Source of the DNA: an uncultured Ruegeria sp.
GTDB taxonomy: Bacteria > Pseudomonadota > Alphaproteobacteria > Rhodobacterales > Rhodobacteraceae
DNA: 64,000 nt
Assembly: GCF_947497005.1 (NCBI RefSeq)
Contig: NZ_CANMFF010000006.1
Coordinates: 1-64,000 of the forward strand
Direction of reading: 5' to 3'
Positions 55,714 through 64,000 of the stretch are shown in pieces. The notes beneath the pieces were generated by a model. That model worked only from the letters and a program-made list of their open reading frames with translations, was not told the origin of the DNA and searched no databases. The first letter of the stretch is position 1. Each line of letters opens with the position of its first letter. The position numbers and the translations under genes were made by a program.

Positions 55714-57081
55714 ATGAAATACGAAACCCAAAAAATCGCCTATGCCTACTTTGCGGTAGCCATGGCCCTGTTCGCGATACAGGTGATTGGCGGCCTTCTG
55801 GCCGGTTTCATCTATGTATTCCCGAACTTCCTGAGCGAGCTTCTGCCGTTCAACATCGTGCGGATGCTGCACACCAACTCTCTGATTGTCTGGCTGTTGC
55901 TGGGCTTCTTCGGTGCCGCCTATTTTCTGATCCCGGAAGAGGCGGAACGTGAGATTCATTCACCCAAGCTGGCCTACCTGCAACTGATCATTCTTGTGGT
56001 CGGCACGCTGGGCGTGGTTCTGACGTATGTCTTCAACCTGTTCGAAGGCAACTGGCTGCTTGGCAAAGAAGGCCGCGAGTTCCTTGAGCAACCCAAATGG
56101 GTCAAGGCGGGTATCGTCGTGGCCGCGCTGATGTTCCTTTACAACGTCACGATGACGGTGCTGAAGGGCAAGAAAACTGCCATTTCGAACATCCTTGTTC
56201 TGGGCCTGTGGGGTCTGGCGCTGCTGTTCCTGTTTGCCTTCTACAACCCGGGCAACCTGTCGCTCGACAAGCAATACTGGTGGTATGTCGTCCACCTGTG
56301 GGTCGAAGGCGTGTGGGAACTGATCATGGCCTCGATCCTCGCCTATCTGATGCTGAAGCTGACCGGCGTGGACCGTGAGGTGGTCGAAAAATGGCTCTAC
56401 GTCATCGTCGCCGCCGCGCTGTTCTCGGGTATCCTGGGCACCGGCCACCACTATTATTGGATCGGTACGCCTGCGTACTGGCAGTGGATCGGGTCGATCT
56501 TCTCAAGCCTCGAAGTGATCCCGTTCTTTGCGATGATGGCCTTTGCCTTCGTCATGGTCTGGAAGGGTCGCCGTGACCACCCCAACAAAGCCGCGCTGCT
56601 GTGGTCACTGGGCTGTGCCACGCTCGCTTTCTTCGGGGCCGGTGTCTGGGGCTTCCTGCATACGCTGCATGGTGTGAACTATTACACCCACGGCACGCAG
56701 ATCACTGCGGCGCACGGTCACCTGGCCTTCTATGGCGCCTATGTCTGCCTCAACCTGGCGATCTTCAGCTACGCGATGCCGATCCTGAAGAACCGCGATC
56801 CGTATAATCAGGTTCTGAACATGGCGAGCTTCTGGTTGATGACCAGCGGCATGGTCTTCATGACTTTCGTGCTGACCTTCGCGGGTACCGTTCAGACTCA
56901 CATGCAGCGGGTGGTCGGAGACTACTTCATGGATGTGCAGGATCAGGTTGCGATCTTCTACTGGATGCGCCTTGGCTCTGGTCTGATTGTGGTCCTTGGC
57001 GCCCTGCTGTTCATTTACTCGATCTGGGTTCCCCGGAAAGAGATCATTGAACCAGGTGCAGCCGAAACCCCTGCGGAGTGA
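55714..57081 (+). CDS. norB: Nitric oxide reductase catalytic subunit NorB (cNor type)
   Basis: A 455-residue haem-copper-oxidase-family membrane protein with twelve likely helices. Haem and FeB ligands appear in HLWVEGVWELIMASILAYL, GTGHHYYWIG and HTLHGVNYYTHGTQITAAHGH. It reduces two NO to N2O. There is no quinol-oxidase N-terminal extension, so it is the cytochrome-c-dependent form. It lies 16 bases after norC. Confidence 0.98.
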   Translation: MKYETQKIAYAYFAVAMALFAIQVIGGLLAGFIYVFPNFLSELLPFNIVRMLHTNSLIVWLLLGFFGAAYFLIPEEAEREIHSPKLAYLQLIILVVGTLGVVLTYVFNLFEGNWLLGKEGREFLEQPKWVKAGIVVAALMFLYNVTMTVLKGKKTAISNILVLGLWGLALLFLFAFYNPGNLSLDKQYWWYVVHLWVEGVWELIMASILAYLMLKLTGVDREVVEKWLYVIVAAALFSGILGTGHHYYWIGTPAYWQWIGSIFSSLEVIPFFAMMAFAFVMVWKGRRDHPNKAALLWSLGCATLAFFGAGVWGFLHTLHGVNYYTHGTQITAAHGHLAFYGAYVCLNLAIFSYAMPILKNRDPYNQVLNMASFWLMTSGMVFMTFVLTFAGTVQTHMQRVVGDYFMDVQDQVAIFYWMRLGSGLIVVLGALLFIYSIWVPRKEIIEPGAAETPAE

Positions 57082-57896
57082 TGGATATGGACGGCTCTTT
57101 GGAACTGCAAAAGGGGGCGGCTGACGCCCCCTTCTACCTGGCGCAAGGCGACGAATGCGATGTGTTCGCCGCCGCCTACACCAACAACCTGCCTGTTTTG
57201 CTGAAAGGCCCGACAGGCTGCGGCAAGACCCGCTTTGTGGCCCATATGGCCGCCAGCCTTGGTCGCCCGCTCTATACCGTGGCCTGCCACGACGATCTGG
57301 CCGCCGCCGACCTGATCGGTCGCTATCTGCTGAAAGGTGGCGAAACCGTCTGGGTCGATGGCCCGCTGACCCGCGCGGTGCGCGAAGGCGCCATCTGCTA
57401 CCTTGACGAGGTGGTCGAGGCCCGCAAGGACGTCACCGTTGTGTTGCACCCGCTGACCGACGACCGGCGCATCCTGCCGATCGACCGCACCGGCGAAGAG
57501 CTTGAGGCCGCGCCCGGCTTCATGCTGGTGGCCTCGTACAACCCCGGTTACCAAAACATCCTGAAAACCCTGAAACCCTCGACCCGGCAGCGCTTTATCT
57601 CGCTGGAATTCGACTTCCCGTCGCCCAATATGGAGGCCAAAGTTGTCGCGCAGGAAAGTGGTCTGCCGTTGGAACGTTGCAAACCGCTGGTGCGCCTTGC
57701 CGGCAAGTTGCGCGGGCTCAAAGGGCAGGATCTGGAAGAAGGTGTTTCCACCCGCCTAGTCGTCTATGCCGCGACGCTGATCGCGCAAGGCATGTCCACT
57801 GACCGCGCCATTCTTGCGGCGATGGTCGAACCGCTGACTGACGACGAGGATATCAAACGCGGGCTCCTCGATCTTGTCACGGCTGTCTTTGGGTGA
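57081..57896 (+). CDS. norQ: AAA ATPase NorQ (MoxR family)
   Basis: A 271-residue MoxR-type ATPase with Walker A LLKGPTGCGKTRFVAHMA near residue 43, Walker B GAICYLDEVVEA and an RQRFISLEFDF sensor segment. With NorD it inserts the non-haem iron in NorB. Its ATG shares one base with the norB stop (TGATG). A GTG three bases earlier is an alternative start. Confidence 0.95.
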   Translation: MDMDGSLELQKGAADAPFYLAQGDECDVFAAAYTNNLPVLLKGPTGCGKTRFVAHMAASLGRPLYTVACHDDLAAADLIGRYLLKGGETVWVDGPLTRAVREGAICYLDEVVEARKDVTVVLHPLTDDRRILPIDRTGEELEAAPGFMLVASYNPGYQNILKTLKPSTRQRFISLEFDFPSPNMEAKVVAQESGLPLERCKPLVRLAGKLRGLKGQDLEEGVSTRLVVYAATLIAQGMSTDRAILAAMVEPLTDDEDIKRGLLDLVTAVFG

Positions 57897-57905
57897 GGCC
57901 GGCCG

Positions 57906-59828
57906 ATGGTCAAGATCGATTTTGAGCCATGGGAACCCGAAGAAACGATCGGGAAACTGTGGCACACCCTTGCCAGCCGCCTCGATGCACCTGAGGTGCA
58001 TGTTGGAGCCGCGGTAGACCTCTCTGAGGTCGCGGGGCGGCTGGCAGTCCTTTTCAGAGGGCTTGGGGGTAGTCCGGGCGTAGAATTGCGCCCGGTCTCG
58101 CCCGAGGTTTCGCGCCACCGCCTTGGCTGGCGCCGCCGTCTGGCGACGGAGGTCGAACTGATGCCACGCGCGTCATTCGACGGAGAAGTGTTGCGTCTGC
58201 CAGACCGGCTGGCGGTTTTTCCTGCGCGTGAAGCAAATGGCGCGCTTTATGTCTGGCTGGCTGCTGCCGCTGCCCATGCCGGAACCCGAATTGATCAAGG
58301 TGATCCTTTGCGTGCCGATCTGCACGCGCTGGTGGCCGCCCGTCAGATGGTCGAGTCTACGCTGGCAGATGCTCCCGGATTGCGCCCGCTTTATTCGGAA
58401 CTTTGCAAAGGCATTCTGTACCAGCGCAATATCCCCAATTTGCCCTCTGCCGAAGAAGCTGTTGAAGAGCTTGTCCGCCATATGCTTGGCGATGAAGCTC
58501 CGCTTTCGACTAGGGCCCAACAGTTCCTGTCATTCGACGGCGATCTTGCTGCCCCACGGGGGTATCAGCACTTCCGTCCCGTTCCGCTGTGGCCCGAGCT
58601 GCGTCCTGTCGGGTTCTCCGAACATACCGAGGTTGAAAACCCGGAGACCGAAGGTGAGTCAGAAGAATCCGGGGAAAAAACCCACCGGGCCCGCCGCCGC
58701 AAATCCGATCAGGCCGAACGCAACGACAGTCTCATTCTGCACAAGTTCGAGGCGATCCTGAGCTGGGCGGAATTCTTGAACCTGAACCGCCGCGTTGACG
58801 ACGATGATCCCGACAACGCCAAAAAGGCCGCCGATGATCAGGAAGAAATCGGGTTGGGGCAAATTTCAAAAGCTCCCCCAACACGGTTAAAACTTCATCT
58901 GGACCTCGCGCCCGAGGATGTGAACCGCGAGCGGTTGTCGGGCCGGATCCTCTATCCAGAATGGGATGTGCGCACGGGGCAATATCTGCCCGACCACGTC
59001 AACGTTCTGCTATCAGATGCCGATATCCGCGAGGAGGCCGCCGAATTTGGTAAGGATCCTGCCACCGCCCGTCGCATCCGCGCTGTGAAACGACAGTTTG
59101 AAGCGCTGCGCCCAGGTCGTGTAATGACGCGGGGCCATCTGGACGGCGACCAACTGGATATCGAGGCCGCAGTGCGGGCACAGGTCGACCGCTGCGCAAA
59201 CGGCGAAGGCACGGAACGTATCTGGCTGCAATCCCGTCCCGAGGCGCGGGATCTGGCCGTGTCGATCCTGCTGGATGTCAGCCGCTCGACCGAAAGTGCC
59301 GTCACCGGCCGCGCCGTGATCGACATCGAGCGCGAGGCGCTAGCCGCGCTCGCCTGGGGCCTGAACGCCTGTGGCGACGAATTCGCCATTCATGCGTTCA
59401 GCTCACTGAAGCGTCAGCGCGTCTATGTGCAGCGATGCAAACGGTTTGATGAACCCATGGGTACCAAAGTTGAACAGCGCATCGCGTCGCTGCGCCCCGG
59501 ACACTATACTAGGTTGGGCGCCGCTATTCGGCACTGTTCAGCGGATCTGGCGAGACAGACCCGCAAGCGCCGGCTGCTTCTGGTGATCACCGATGGCAAA
59601 CCCAACGATCTTGACCATTATGAGGGGCGCCACGGTATCGAAGACACCTATATGGCTGTGCGCGAAGCGCGCCGTGCCGGGCAATCGGTTTTTGGTGTCA
59701 CAATCGACAAAACAGGCAAAAGCTGGTTTCCGCGTATGTTCGGGCAGGGTGGTTTCGCGGTCATTCCGGATCCGCATCGCCTGACCATGGCGTTACCGCA
59801 GATTTACCGGCAGCTGGTCGGCGCATGA
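57906..59828 (+). CDS. norD: NorD, von Willebrand factor A domain partner of NorQ
   Basis: A 640-residue protein. A variable, acidic middle (ENPETEGESEESGEK) precedes a C-terminal vWA domain (from about residue 450) with a MIDAS motif DVSRSTESAV and a later LVITDGKPND. It works with NorQ in maturing nitric oxide reductase. It ends in an ATGA overlap with norE. Confidence 0.95.
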   Translation: MVKIDFEPWEPEETIGKLWHTLASRLDAPEVHVGAAVDLSEVAGRLAVLFRGLGGSPGVELRPVSPEVSRHRLGWRRRLATEVELMPRASFDGEVLRLPDRLAVFPAREANGALYVWLAAAAAHAGTRIDQGDPLRADLHALVAARQMVESTLADAPGLRPLYSELCKGILYQRNIPNLPSAEEAVEELVRHMLGDEAPLSTRAQQFLSFDGDLAAPRGYQHFRPVPLWPELRPVGFSEHTEVENPETEGESEESGEKTHRARRRKSDQAERNDSLILHKFEAILSWAEFLNLNRRVDDDDPDNAKKAADDQEEIGLGQISKAPPTRLKLHLDLAPEDVNRERLSGRILYPEWDVRTGQYLPDHVNVLLSDADIREEAAEFGKDPATARRIRAVKRQFEALRPGRVMTRGHLDGDQLDIEAAVRAQVDRCANGEGTERIWLQSRPEARDLAVSILLDVSRSTESAVTGRAVIDIEREALAALAWGLNACGDEFAIHAFSSLKRQRVYVQRCKRFDEPMGTKVEQRIASLRPGHYTRLGAAIRHCSADLARQTRKRRLLLVITDGKPNDLDHYEGRHGIEDTYMAVREARRAGQSVFGVTIDKTGKSWFPRMFGQGGFAVIPDPHRLTMALPQIYRQLVGA

Positions 59829-60373
59829 GCGACGCCACACTGATCGACGAGCTTCCGGGCGAATTTCTGATGTGGGTTCTGATTATTTCCGAACTGTTGG
59901 TTTTCGGAGCGGGGATGATCGCTTTCATGGGCGTGCGGCTGACCGATCCTGCAGGTTTTGCAGAGGCGCAATCACATCTTCATCGCACGGGCGCGGCGTT
60001 GAACACTGTGGTCTTGGTGACATCGGGCTATCTAGCCGCTCAGGCGCTAAACTGGCAACGAAACATGCAGCGTGTTTTAGCCCGCCTGACGTTGGTCTGT
60101 GCCGCACTGCTGGGTGTGGTTTTCCTGATCATCAAGGTCGCAGAGTATGCAGACAAGGCGTCGCAAGGGATTAGTTACGAAACGCATCCGTTCTTCTTGT
60201 TCTACTATTTGCTGACGGGCTTTCATGCCGCGCATGTATTGGCCGGGGTTGGTATTCTATTACTGGTCGCATGGCGCGATGACCCGGGCAACATAGAAGC
60301 AGGAGCGCAGTTCTGGCATATGGTCGATCTGGTCTGGATCATGTTGTTTCCAGTGATCTACCTGCTGGGATAA
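59825..60373 (+). CDS. norE: NorE, cytochrome c oxidase subunit III-like
   Basis: A 182-residue membrane protein with five hydrophobic segments and the subunit-III-like GFHAAHVLAGVGILLLVAWR plus HMVDLVWIMLFPVIYLLG. NorE supports Nor assembly or activity. It overlaps norD and precedes norF by five bases. Confidence 0.92.
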   Translation: MSDATLIDELPGEFLMWVLIISELLVFGAGMIAFMGVRLTDPAGFAEAQSHLHRTGAALNTVVLVTSGYLAAQALNWQRNMQRVLARLTLVCAALLGVVFLIIKVAEYADKASQGISYETHPFFLFYYLLTGFHAAHVLAGVGILLLVAWRDDPGNIEAGAQFWHMVDLVWIMLFPVIYLLG

Positions 60374-60378
60374 AAGCA

Positions 60379-60666
60379 ATGCCCACAGCTTCACCTTTTC
60401 ACAAATACTCCCGCCAGAGGCGCCCAAACCCTCTTACCCGCGCTTGGCTTGGACTCTTGGCTCTCAGCGCCGGATCAGCGCTGCTGACCCTGATACAAGC
60501 GCCAAGTACCGCCATTGCAGGCGGTATCGTGTTTCTGGCGTTGATTAAGACCCGCATAATCTTGAAGTACTATCTGGATTTGGCCGACAGCCCAAGCTGG
60601 ATGCGCGGGTTCACCATGGTTCTAACGGGATTTTCCGCGGTGATCTTCGCGCTATATCTAGTCTGA
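60379..60666 (+). CDS. norF: NorF, small membrane protein of the nor operon
   Basis: A 95-residue protein with an odd basic N-terminus (FHKYSRQRRPNPL) followed by three membrane segments (LGLLALSAGSALLTLI, AGGIVFLALIKTRIILKYYLDL, FTMVLTGFSAVIFALYLV). The body fits the NorF/cytochrome-oxidase-subunit-IV-like family. The basic stretch is encoded by the 33-base repeat, so the native start may be downstream. Confidence 0.85.
   Translation: MPTASPFHKYSRQRRPNPLTRAWLGLLALSAGSALLTLIQAPSTAIAGGIVFLALIKTRIILKYYLDLADSPSWMRGFTMVLTGFSAVIFALYLV
60389..60421. repeat. 33-base repeat, copy at the start of norF
   Basis: Near-identical to 42666-42698 in the nirN leader; both are written on the same plus-strand sense, which puts them in opposite orientation to their host genes. 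The core is AAATACTCCCGCCAGAGGC. Confidence 0.7.
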
Positions 60667-60671
60667 AACGT

Positions 60672-60701
60672 AAAAAAGCCACCCCGAAGGGCGGCAGTTT
60701 T
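60672..60701. terminator. Bidirectional terminator between norF and hemA
   Basis: GCCACCC (60678-60684) and GGGCGGC (60689-60695) form a seven-pair stem with a CGAA loop. Pairing is best on the minus strand (one G-T wobble), where six Ts follow. On the plus strand one A-C mismatch and a four-T run remain. It closes hemA and probably also the nor operon. Confidence 0.7.
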
Positions 60702-60722
60702 CCAAGCAAAGGGGTGCTTTGG

Positions 60723-61946
60723 TTATTGAGCGGCCTGTGGAATCCGCGCGATCTGACAGCGTTGCCATAGAGCCGACAAGGCACCAATCAGATGATCGAT
60801 ATCCTCATCGGTGTGGACCGGCGACGGTGTGATCCGCAATCGTTCGGTCCCTTTGGGAACTGTGGGATAGTTGATCGGCTGGATATAGATGCCGAATTCC
60901 TCGAGCAGCGTGTCGGATATGAATTTGCACTTCACCGGGTCCCCCACCATCACCGGGATGATATGGCTGGGGTTGGGCAAATGTGGAATGCCTTCCTCAT
61001 CCAGGAGCGCGCGCACCTGTGCCACACGAGCCTTTTGCAAATTGCGCTCTGCGCTTGATTGTTTCAGATGCTGGATTGATGCGGCGGCACCGGCTGCGAT
61101 CGACGGGGGCAGGGCAGTGGTAAAGATGAAGCCACTGGCAAAGCTGCGTACGAAATCGCACAAGGCCGCCGAGGCCGCGATGTATCCGCCGACCACACCA
61201 AACGCTTTTCCCAATGTGCCTTCGATCACGGTCAGGCGTTCCATCAGGCCTTCGCGTTCGGCGATGCCACCACCGCGCGGACCATACAGCCCGACAGCAT
61301 GCACTTCGTCCAGATAGGTCATCGCGCCGTATTTGTCGGCCAGATCGCAAATCTCTTTGATCGGTGCGATATCACCATCCATGGAATAGACCGACTCAAA
61401 TGCGATCATCTTGGGCGCGTCGGGGTTGGCGGCGGCCAGTTTGGCCTCCAGATCTTCAAGGTCGTTATGTTTCCAGATCACCTTCTGCGCCCGTGAGTGG
61501 CGGATGCCTTCGATCATAGAAGCATGGTTCAGCGCATCAGAGAAAACAATCAGATCCGGGATCTTCGCGGCCAGCGTCCCCAACGCAGCCCAATTGGATA
61601 CATAGCCCGAGGTGAACAGCAACGCAGCTTCTTTTCCGTGCAGGTCAGCCAGCTCAGCCTCAAGCAAAACGTGGTCATGCGTGGTACCTGAGATATTGCG
61701 CGTACCACCCGCTCCAGCGCCGCAACGCTCCAATGCGTCATGCATGGCTCCGATTACGGAAGGGTGTTGTCCCATGCCCAGATAGTCATTGGAACACCAG
61801 ATGCGAACGTCCCGCTGCACGGGCCCGTCGGTCTGGCGCGCATTCGGAAACGCCCCGCAACGCCGTTGCAAGTCGATGAATACCCGGTAGTTCCCTTCAT
61901 CCTTCAAAGCAGCGAGGCTCTGGCTGAAAAATCGCTCGAAATCCAT
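60723..61946 (-). CDS. hemA: 5-aminolevulinate synthase
   Basis: A 407-residue PLP enzyme condensing glycine and succinyl-CoA, the first step of haem synthesis in alphaproteobacteria. Signatures include [41 protein letters not shown] and the PLP-lysine region [14 protein letters not shown]. The ATG at 61946 is chosen; a long in-frame upstream extension overlaps the regulator and is non-coding. It lies downstream of a DNR-like box shared with the regulator. Confidence 0.97.
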   Translation of the reverse strand: MDFERFFSQSLAALKDEGNYRVFIDLQRRCGAFPNARQTDGPVQRDVRIWCSNDYLGMGQHPSVIGAMHDALERCGAGAGGTRNISGTTHDHVLLEAELADLHGKEAALLFTSGYVSNWAALGTLAAKIPDLIVFSDALNHASMIEGIRHSRAQKVIWKHNDLEDLEAKLAAANPDAPKMIAFESVYSMDGDIAPIKEICDLADKYGAMTYLDEVHAVGLYGPRGGGIAEREGLMERLTVIEGTLGKAFGVVGGYIAASAALCDFVRSFASGFIFTTALPPSIAAGAAASIQHLKQSSAERNLQKARVAQVRALLDEEGIPHLPNPSHIIPVMVGDPVKCKFISDTLLEEFGIYIQPINYPTVPKGTERLRITPSPVHTDEDIDHLIGALSALWQRCQIARIPQAAQ

Positions 61947-62009
61947 CTGAAATGCTCCCCGGATAACTGGCTTTGGAAGTGAATTTAAGTCAGCGCTGCG
62001 GGCTAGGAC

Positions 62010-62023
62010 ATGACAATTGTCAA
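62010..62023. promoter_or_regulatory. Candidate DNR/NNR box between hemA and the Crp/Fnr gene
   Basis: ATGACAATTGTCAA matches TTGAC-N4-GTCAA except for its first base. Its centre is about 70 bases upstream of hemA and 117 bases upstream of the regulator, so it could serve hemA and allow autoregulation. Confidence 0.7.
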
Positions 62024-62092
62024 GTTTGAGTGCAAGAAAAAAGCTGGTACCCCTGCGTGGGCTTTGGCATAGCATGAAACAGGGGTGGATTC

Positions 62093-62108
62093 CCGGGCCA
62101 ATGCCCGG
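62093..62108 (+). promoter_or_regulatory. Small hairpin in the regulator leader
   Basis: CCGGGC (62093-62098) pairs with GCCCGG (62103-62108) around CAAT, about ten bases before the AAGGGG ribosome site. It may affect mRNA stability or translation; nothing further can be said. Confidence 0.3.
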
Positions 62109-62133
62109 ACCGGACAAATAAGGGGATGCCTTC

Positions 62134-62826
62134 ATGCCACACGAGGCACAAAAGGCGATTGCGCGCCAGTCGCTGCTTCTGCGCAGCCTGCCGGACCAGC
62201 ATGTCGATACGCTGCTGCGGCAAGCGATCTGGCGACAATATGATCGAGGCGAGACAATCTTTCTGCAGGAGGAAGAAGCCAAGGCCGTTCATGTCGTGCT
62301 GGCGGGTTGGGTCAAGCTGTTCCGCATTTCTCCGACCGGAGCGGAAGCCGTAGTGAGCGTTTTCACCCGCGGCGAAAGCTTTGGTGAGGCCGTGGCGCTG
62401 CGCAATGTGCCCTATCCCGTGTCTGCCGAAGCCGTTTCGCCGTGTGAAGTGATGCACATCCCCAGCCCGGTCCTGTTGTCACTCATGAAGGAAGACCCGG
62501 AAATCGGCGTATCGATACTGGCGGCCACCTTTACGCACCTGCATTCTCTGGTGGCGCAGTTAGAGCAGCTGAAGGCACAGACGGGGGCGCAACGCGTTGC
62601 GGAGTTCCTGCTGAACTTGTGCGATTGCGATTCCGGTCAATGCGAGGTGGAATTGCCCTACGACAAGATGCTGATCGCCGGACGTCTGGGGATGAAACCC
62701 GAAAGCCTGAGCCGCGCGTTTTCCCGGTTGAAACCGATAGGTGTCAGGATCGACAGAAATCACGCAGGTATCGCTGATATGGACGTTTTGCGTAACTACG
62801 CGGAAAGTGATCCAAGCGAGAAATAA
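62134..62826 (+). CDS. Crp/Fnr-family regulator, DNR/NnrR type
   Basis: A 230-residue protein with an N-terminal cyclic-nucleotide-fold sensor (residues ~20-125), a dimer helix (~130-160) and a C-terminal winged helix. The recognition helix reads [20 protein letters not shown], with the E..SR pattern that recognises TTGA half-sites. It lacks the N-terminal cysteine cluster of oxygen-sensing Fnr, so it is a DNR/NnrR-type nitric-oxide sensor by class. It likely binds the six boxes in this window. Confidence 0.88.
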   Translation: MPHEAQKAIARQSLLLRSLPDQHVDTLLRQAIWRQYDRGETIFLQEEEAKAVHVVLAGWVKLFRISPTGAEAVVSVFTRGESFGEAVALRNVPYPVSAEAVSPCEVMHIPSPVLLSLMKEDPEIGVSILAATFTHLHSLVAQLEQLKAQTGAQRVAEFLLNLCDCDSGQCEVELPYDKMLIAGRLGMKPESLSRAFSRLKPIGVRIDRNHAGIADMDVLRNYAESDPSEK

Positions 62827-62850
62827 GCCCGCCTGGATCCTGTACCTTGT

Positions 62851-63312
62851 TCAGCCGCGCCCGCGATACGGCGGGACGCCCTGATCGGGTATCCAGACAC
62901 CTTCGGGCAGGGGACCCGTTTGCCAGAACACATCGATCGGAATACCGCCGCGCGGGTACCAGTAGCCACCGATGCGCAGCCAGCGGGGGTCCAGAAACTC
63001 CTGCAGACGGCGGGCGATGGAAATGGTGCAATCTTCGTGGAATGCTCCGTGATTGCGGAACGATCCCAGGAACAACTTCAGGGATTTGCTTTCCACCAGC
63101 CAGCCGCCCGGCACATAGTCAATGACCAGATGGGCAAAATCCGGCTGCCCGGTCATCGGGCAAAGCGAGGTGAATTCGGGCGCTGTGAAACGCACATTGT
63201 AATCCACGTCAGATTGCGGGTTTTGAACACGTTCCAGAACCGCTTCATCAGGGGTGGTGGGCAGGGCTGTGTCGCTACCCAATTGCGTTAGATTGCTATA
63301 GATGGCGCTCAT
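62851..63312 (-). CDS. queF: NADPH-dependent 7-cyano-7-deazaguanine reductase QueF
   Basis: A 153-residue protein of the short QueF type. The active-site region reads [19 protein letters not shown] with the catalytic Cys, followed by [21 protein letters not shown]. It makes preQ1 for queuosine tRNA modification. The ATG at 63312 has AAGGAGACAG upstream. It is next to queE. Confidence 0.95.
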   Translation of the reverse strand: MSAIYSNLTQLGSDTALPTTPDEAVLERVQNPQSDVDYNVRFTAPEFTSLCPMTGQPDFAHLVIDYVPGGWLVESKSLKLFLGSFRNHGAFHEDCTISIARRLQEFLDPRWLRIGGYWYPRGGIPIDVFWQTGPLPEGVWIPDQGVPPYRGRG

Positions 63313-63328
63313 GTCTGTCTCCTTCTGG

Positions 63329-64000
63329 TCAGACGCCGCGTTTGTTACCCCAGACCAGAACATGAAGCTGGGGCAGGATTCGAGGGGTGAACCACCCGAT
63401 GCCGAGGGTCTTGTCGATCAGCCATTCCAGCCGTCTGGTGGCCTGCTGCAGATCAACAGGCAGGTCGGGATCGGTTTCCGGATTGCCTGGTTGCAGGTAT
63501 AGCGGCAGGTCGGGATACCGCGAGGACACATGTTGCGCCCATTGAAAATCGGCGTCATCAAAGACAACGATTTTCAGTGCGGTCTGCGCGGGGCGAACCG
63601 CCAGACAGGCGTCGAACACGTTCCAATCCATCACCTCGCCGCTGCTGGGCGGTTTGGGGCTGAGCACAAGCGTCGCCAGATCGGCAAACCATGGCTTGGC
63701 CACCGACCCCTGGGTTTCGCAGGCAAAGCTATAGCCTTCCTGCACACCCAGTCGGATCAGTGGGGCAAAGTCCTGAATGGCCGGGTTGCCACCAGACAGG
63801 GACACGGTCAGCGGTCGTCCACCAGACAAACGCTGAACCTCGGCCCAGACCGCATCAGCGTTCATTGCTTGCCAGTTGTGGCGGAACGCGCTGTCAACCG
63901 CATGCAGGCTGTCACACCACGAACAGCGAAAATCGCAACCTCCCGTGCGCACGAATACAGTGGGATGGCCGATCAGCGAACCTTCGCCCTGAACAGTGGG
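63329..64000 (-). CDS. queE: 7-carboxy-7-deazaguanine synthase QueE (5' end cut by window edge)
   Basis: A radical SAM enzyme of queuosine synthesis. The frame continues to the window edge through [21 protein letters not shown] and contains the cluster motif [15 protein letters not shown]. The first ~10 residues lie outside the window. It is 16 bases upstream of queF, consistent with one transcript. Confidence 0.93.
   Translation of the reverse strand, partial: PTVQGEGSLIGHPTVFVRTGGCDFRCSWCDSLHAVDSAFRHNWQAMNADAVWAEVQRLSGGRPLTVSLSGGNPAIQDFAPLIRLGVQEGYSFACETQGSVAKPWFADLATLVLSPKPPSSGEVMDWNVFDACLAVRPAQTALKIVVFDDADFQWAQHVSSRYPDLPLYLQPGNPETDPDLPVDLQQATRRLEWLIDKTLGIGWFTPRILPQLHVLVWGNKRGV

Noticed and set aside
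1..64000. CRISPR arrays, tRNA/rRNA genes and intact insertion sequences
   Set aside because: I found no regularly spaced repeats, no cloverleaf-like sequence and no transposase-like reading frame.

Overview
The window looks like a chromosomal segment of a marine alphaproteobacterium of the Roseobacter group (Rhodobacteraceae). This rests on gene content and protein character, not on a database search: ALA-synthase-type HemA, a Hint-domain protein, glycine/betaine-type catabolic genes and a complete periplasmic (Nap) to NosZ denitrification set. I see no rRNA, tRNA, CRISPR array or intact insertion sequence.

Positions 1-5.6 kb (minus strand) carry a glycine/one-carbon block: glyA, lpd, lipA, an AGCS-family amino-acid:cation symporter, a universal stress protein and the first 92 bases of gcvT. 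A divergent XRE-cupin regulator (5.8-6.4 kb) shares a promoter region with glyA that contains an inverted repeat. Positions 6.4-11.4 kb hold a GlxA-type AraC regulator divergent from an acyl-CoA dehydrogenase, an ADP-forming acyl-CoA ligase and an enoyl-CoA hydratase. These resemble carnitine/gamma-butyrobetaine (Cai-like) CoA-dependent catabolism.

Positions 11.9-20.1 kb (minus strand) form the most unusual part. It is a compact five-gene run made of a SAM/class III cyclase/AAA/TPR protein, an encapsulin shell protein, a DUF3237 protein, a phytoene-desaturase-like FAD oxidoreductase and a polyprenyl diphosphate synthase. The junctions after the encapsulin gene overlap or nearly touch. No known encapsulin cargo (DyP peroxidase, ferritin-like protein, hemerythrin) is present, so this may be an undescribed isoprenoid-linked nanocompartment. 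A 782-bp region without a convincing gene follows, then a choline-kinase-like phosphotransferase, a dimethylglycine-dehydrogenase-like FAD/folate enzyme and a divergent DeoR regulator (20.9-25.2 kb).

Positions 25.3-62.8 kb are a denitrification island with all four reductases. They are napFDAGHBC, nosRZDFYLX (led by a DUF2946 protein), nirECF-DL-GHJN (haem d1 synthesis), nirS with a multihaem NirT-like fusion and a cupredoxin, nnrS, norCBQDEF, hemA and a DNR-type Crp/Fnr regulator. Six near-palindromic TTGAC-N4-GTCAA-like boxes sit upstream of nap, nos, nirE, nirS/nnrS, norC and hemA/dnr. This suggests one nitric-oxide or low-oxygen regulon that also draws in haem supply through hemA. The window ends with the queuosine genes queF and queE (partial).
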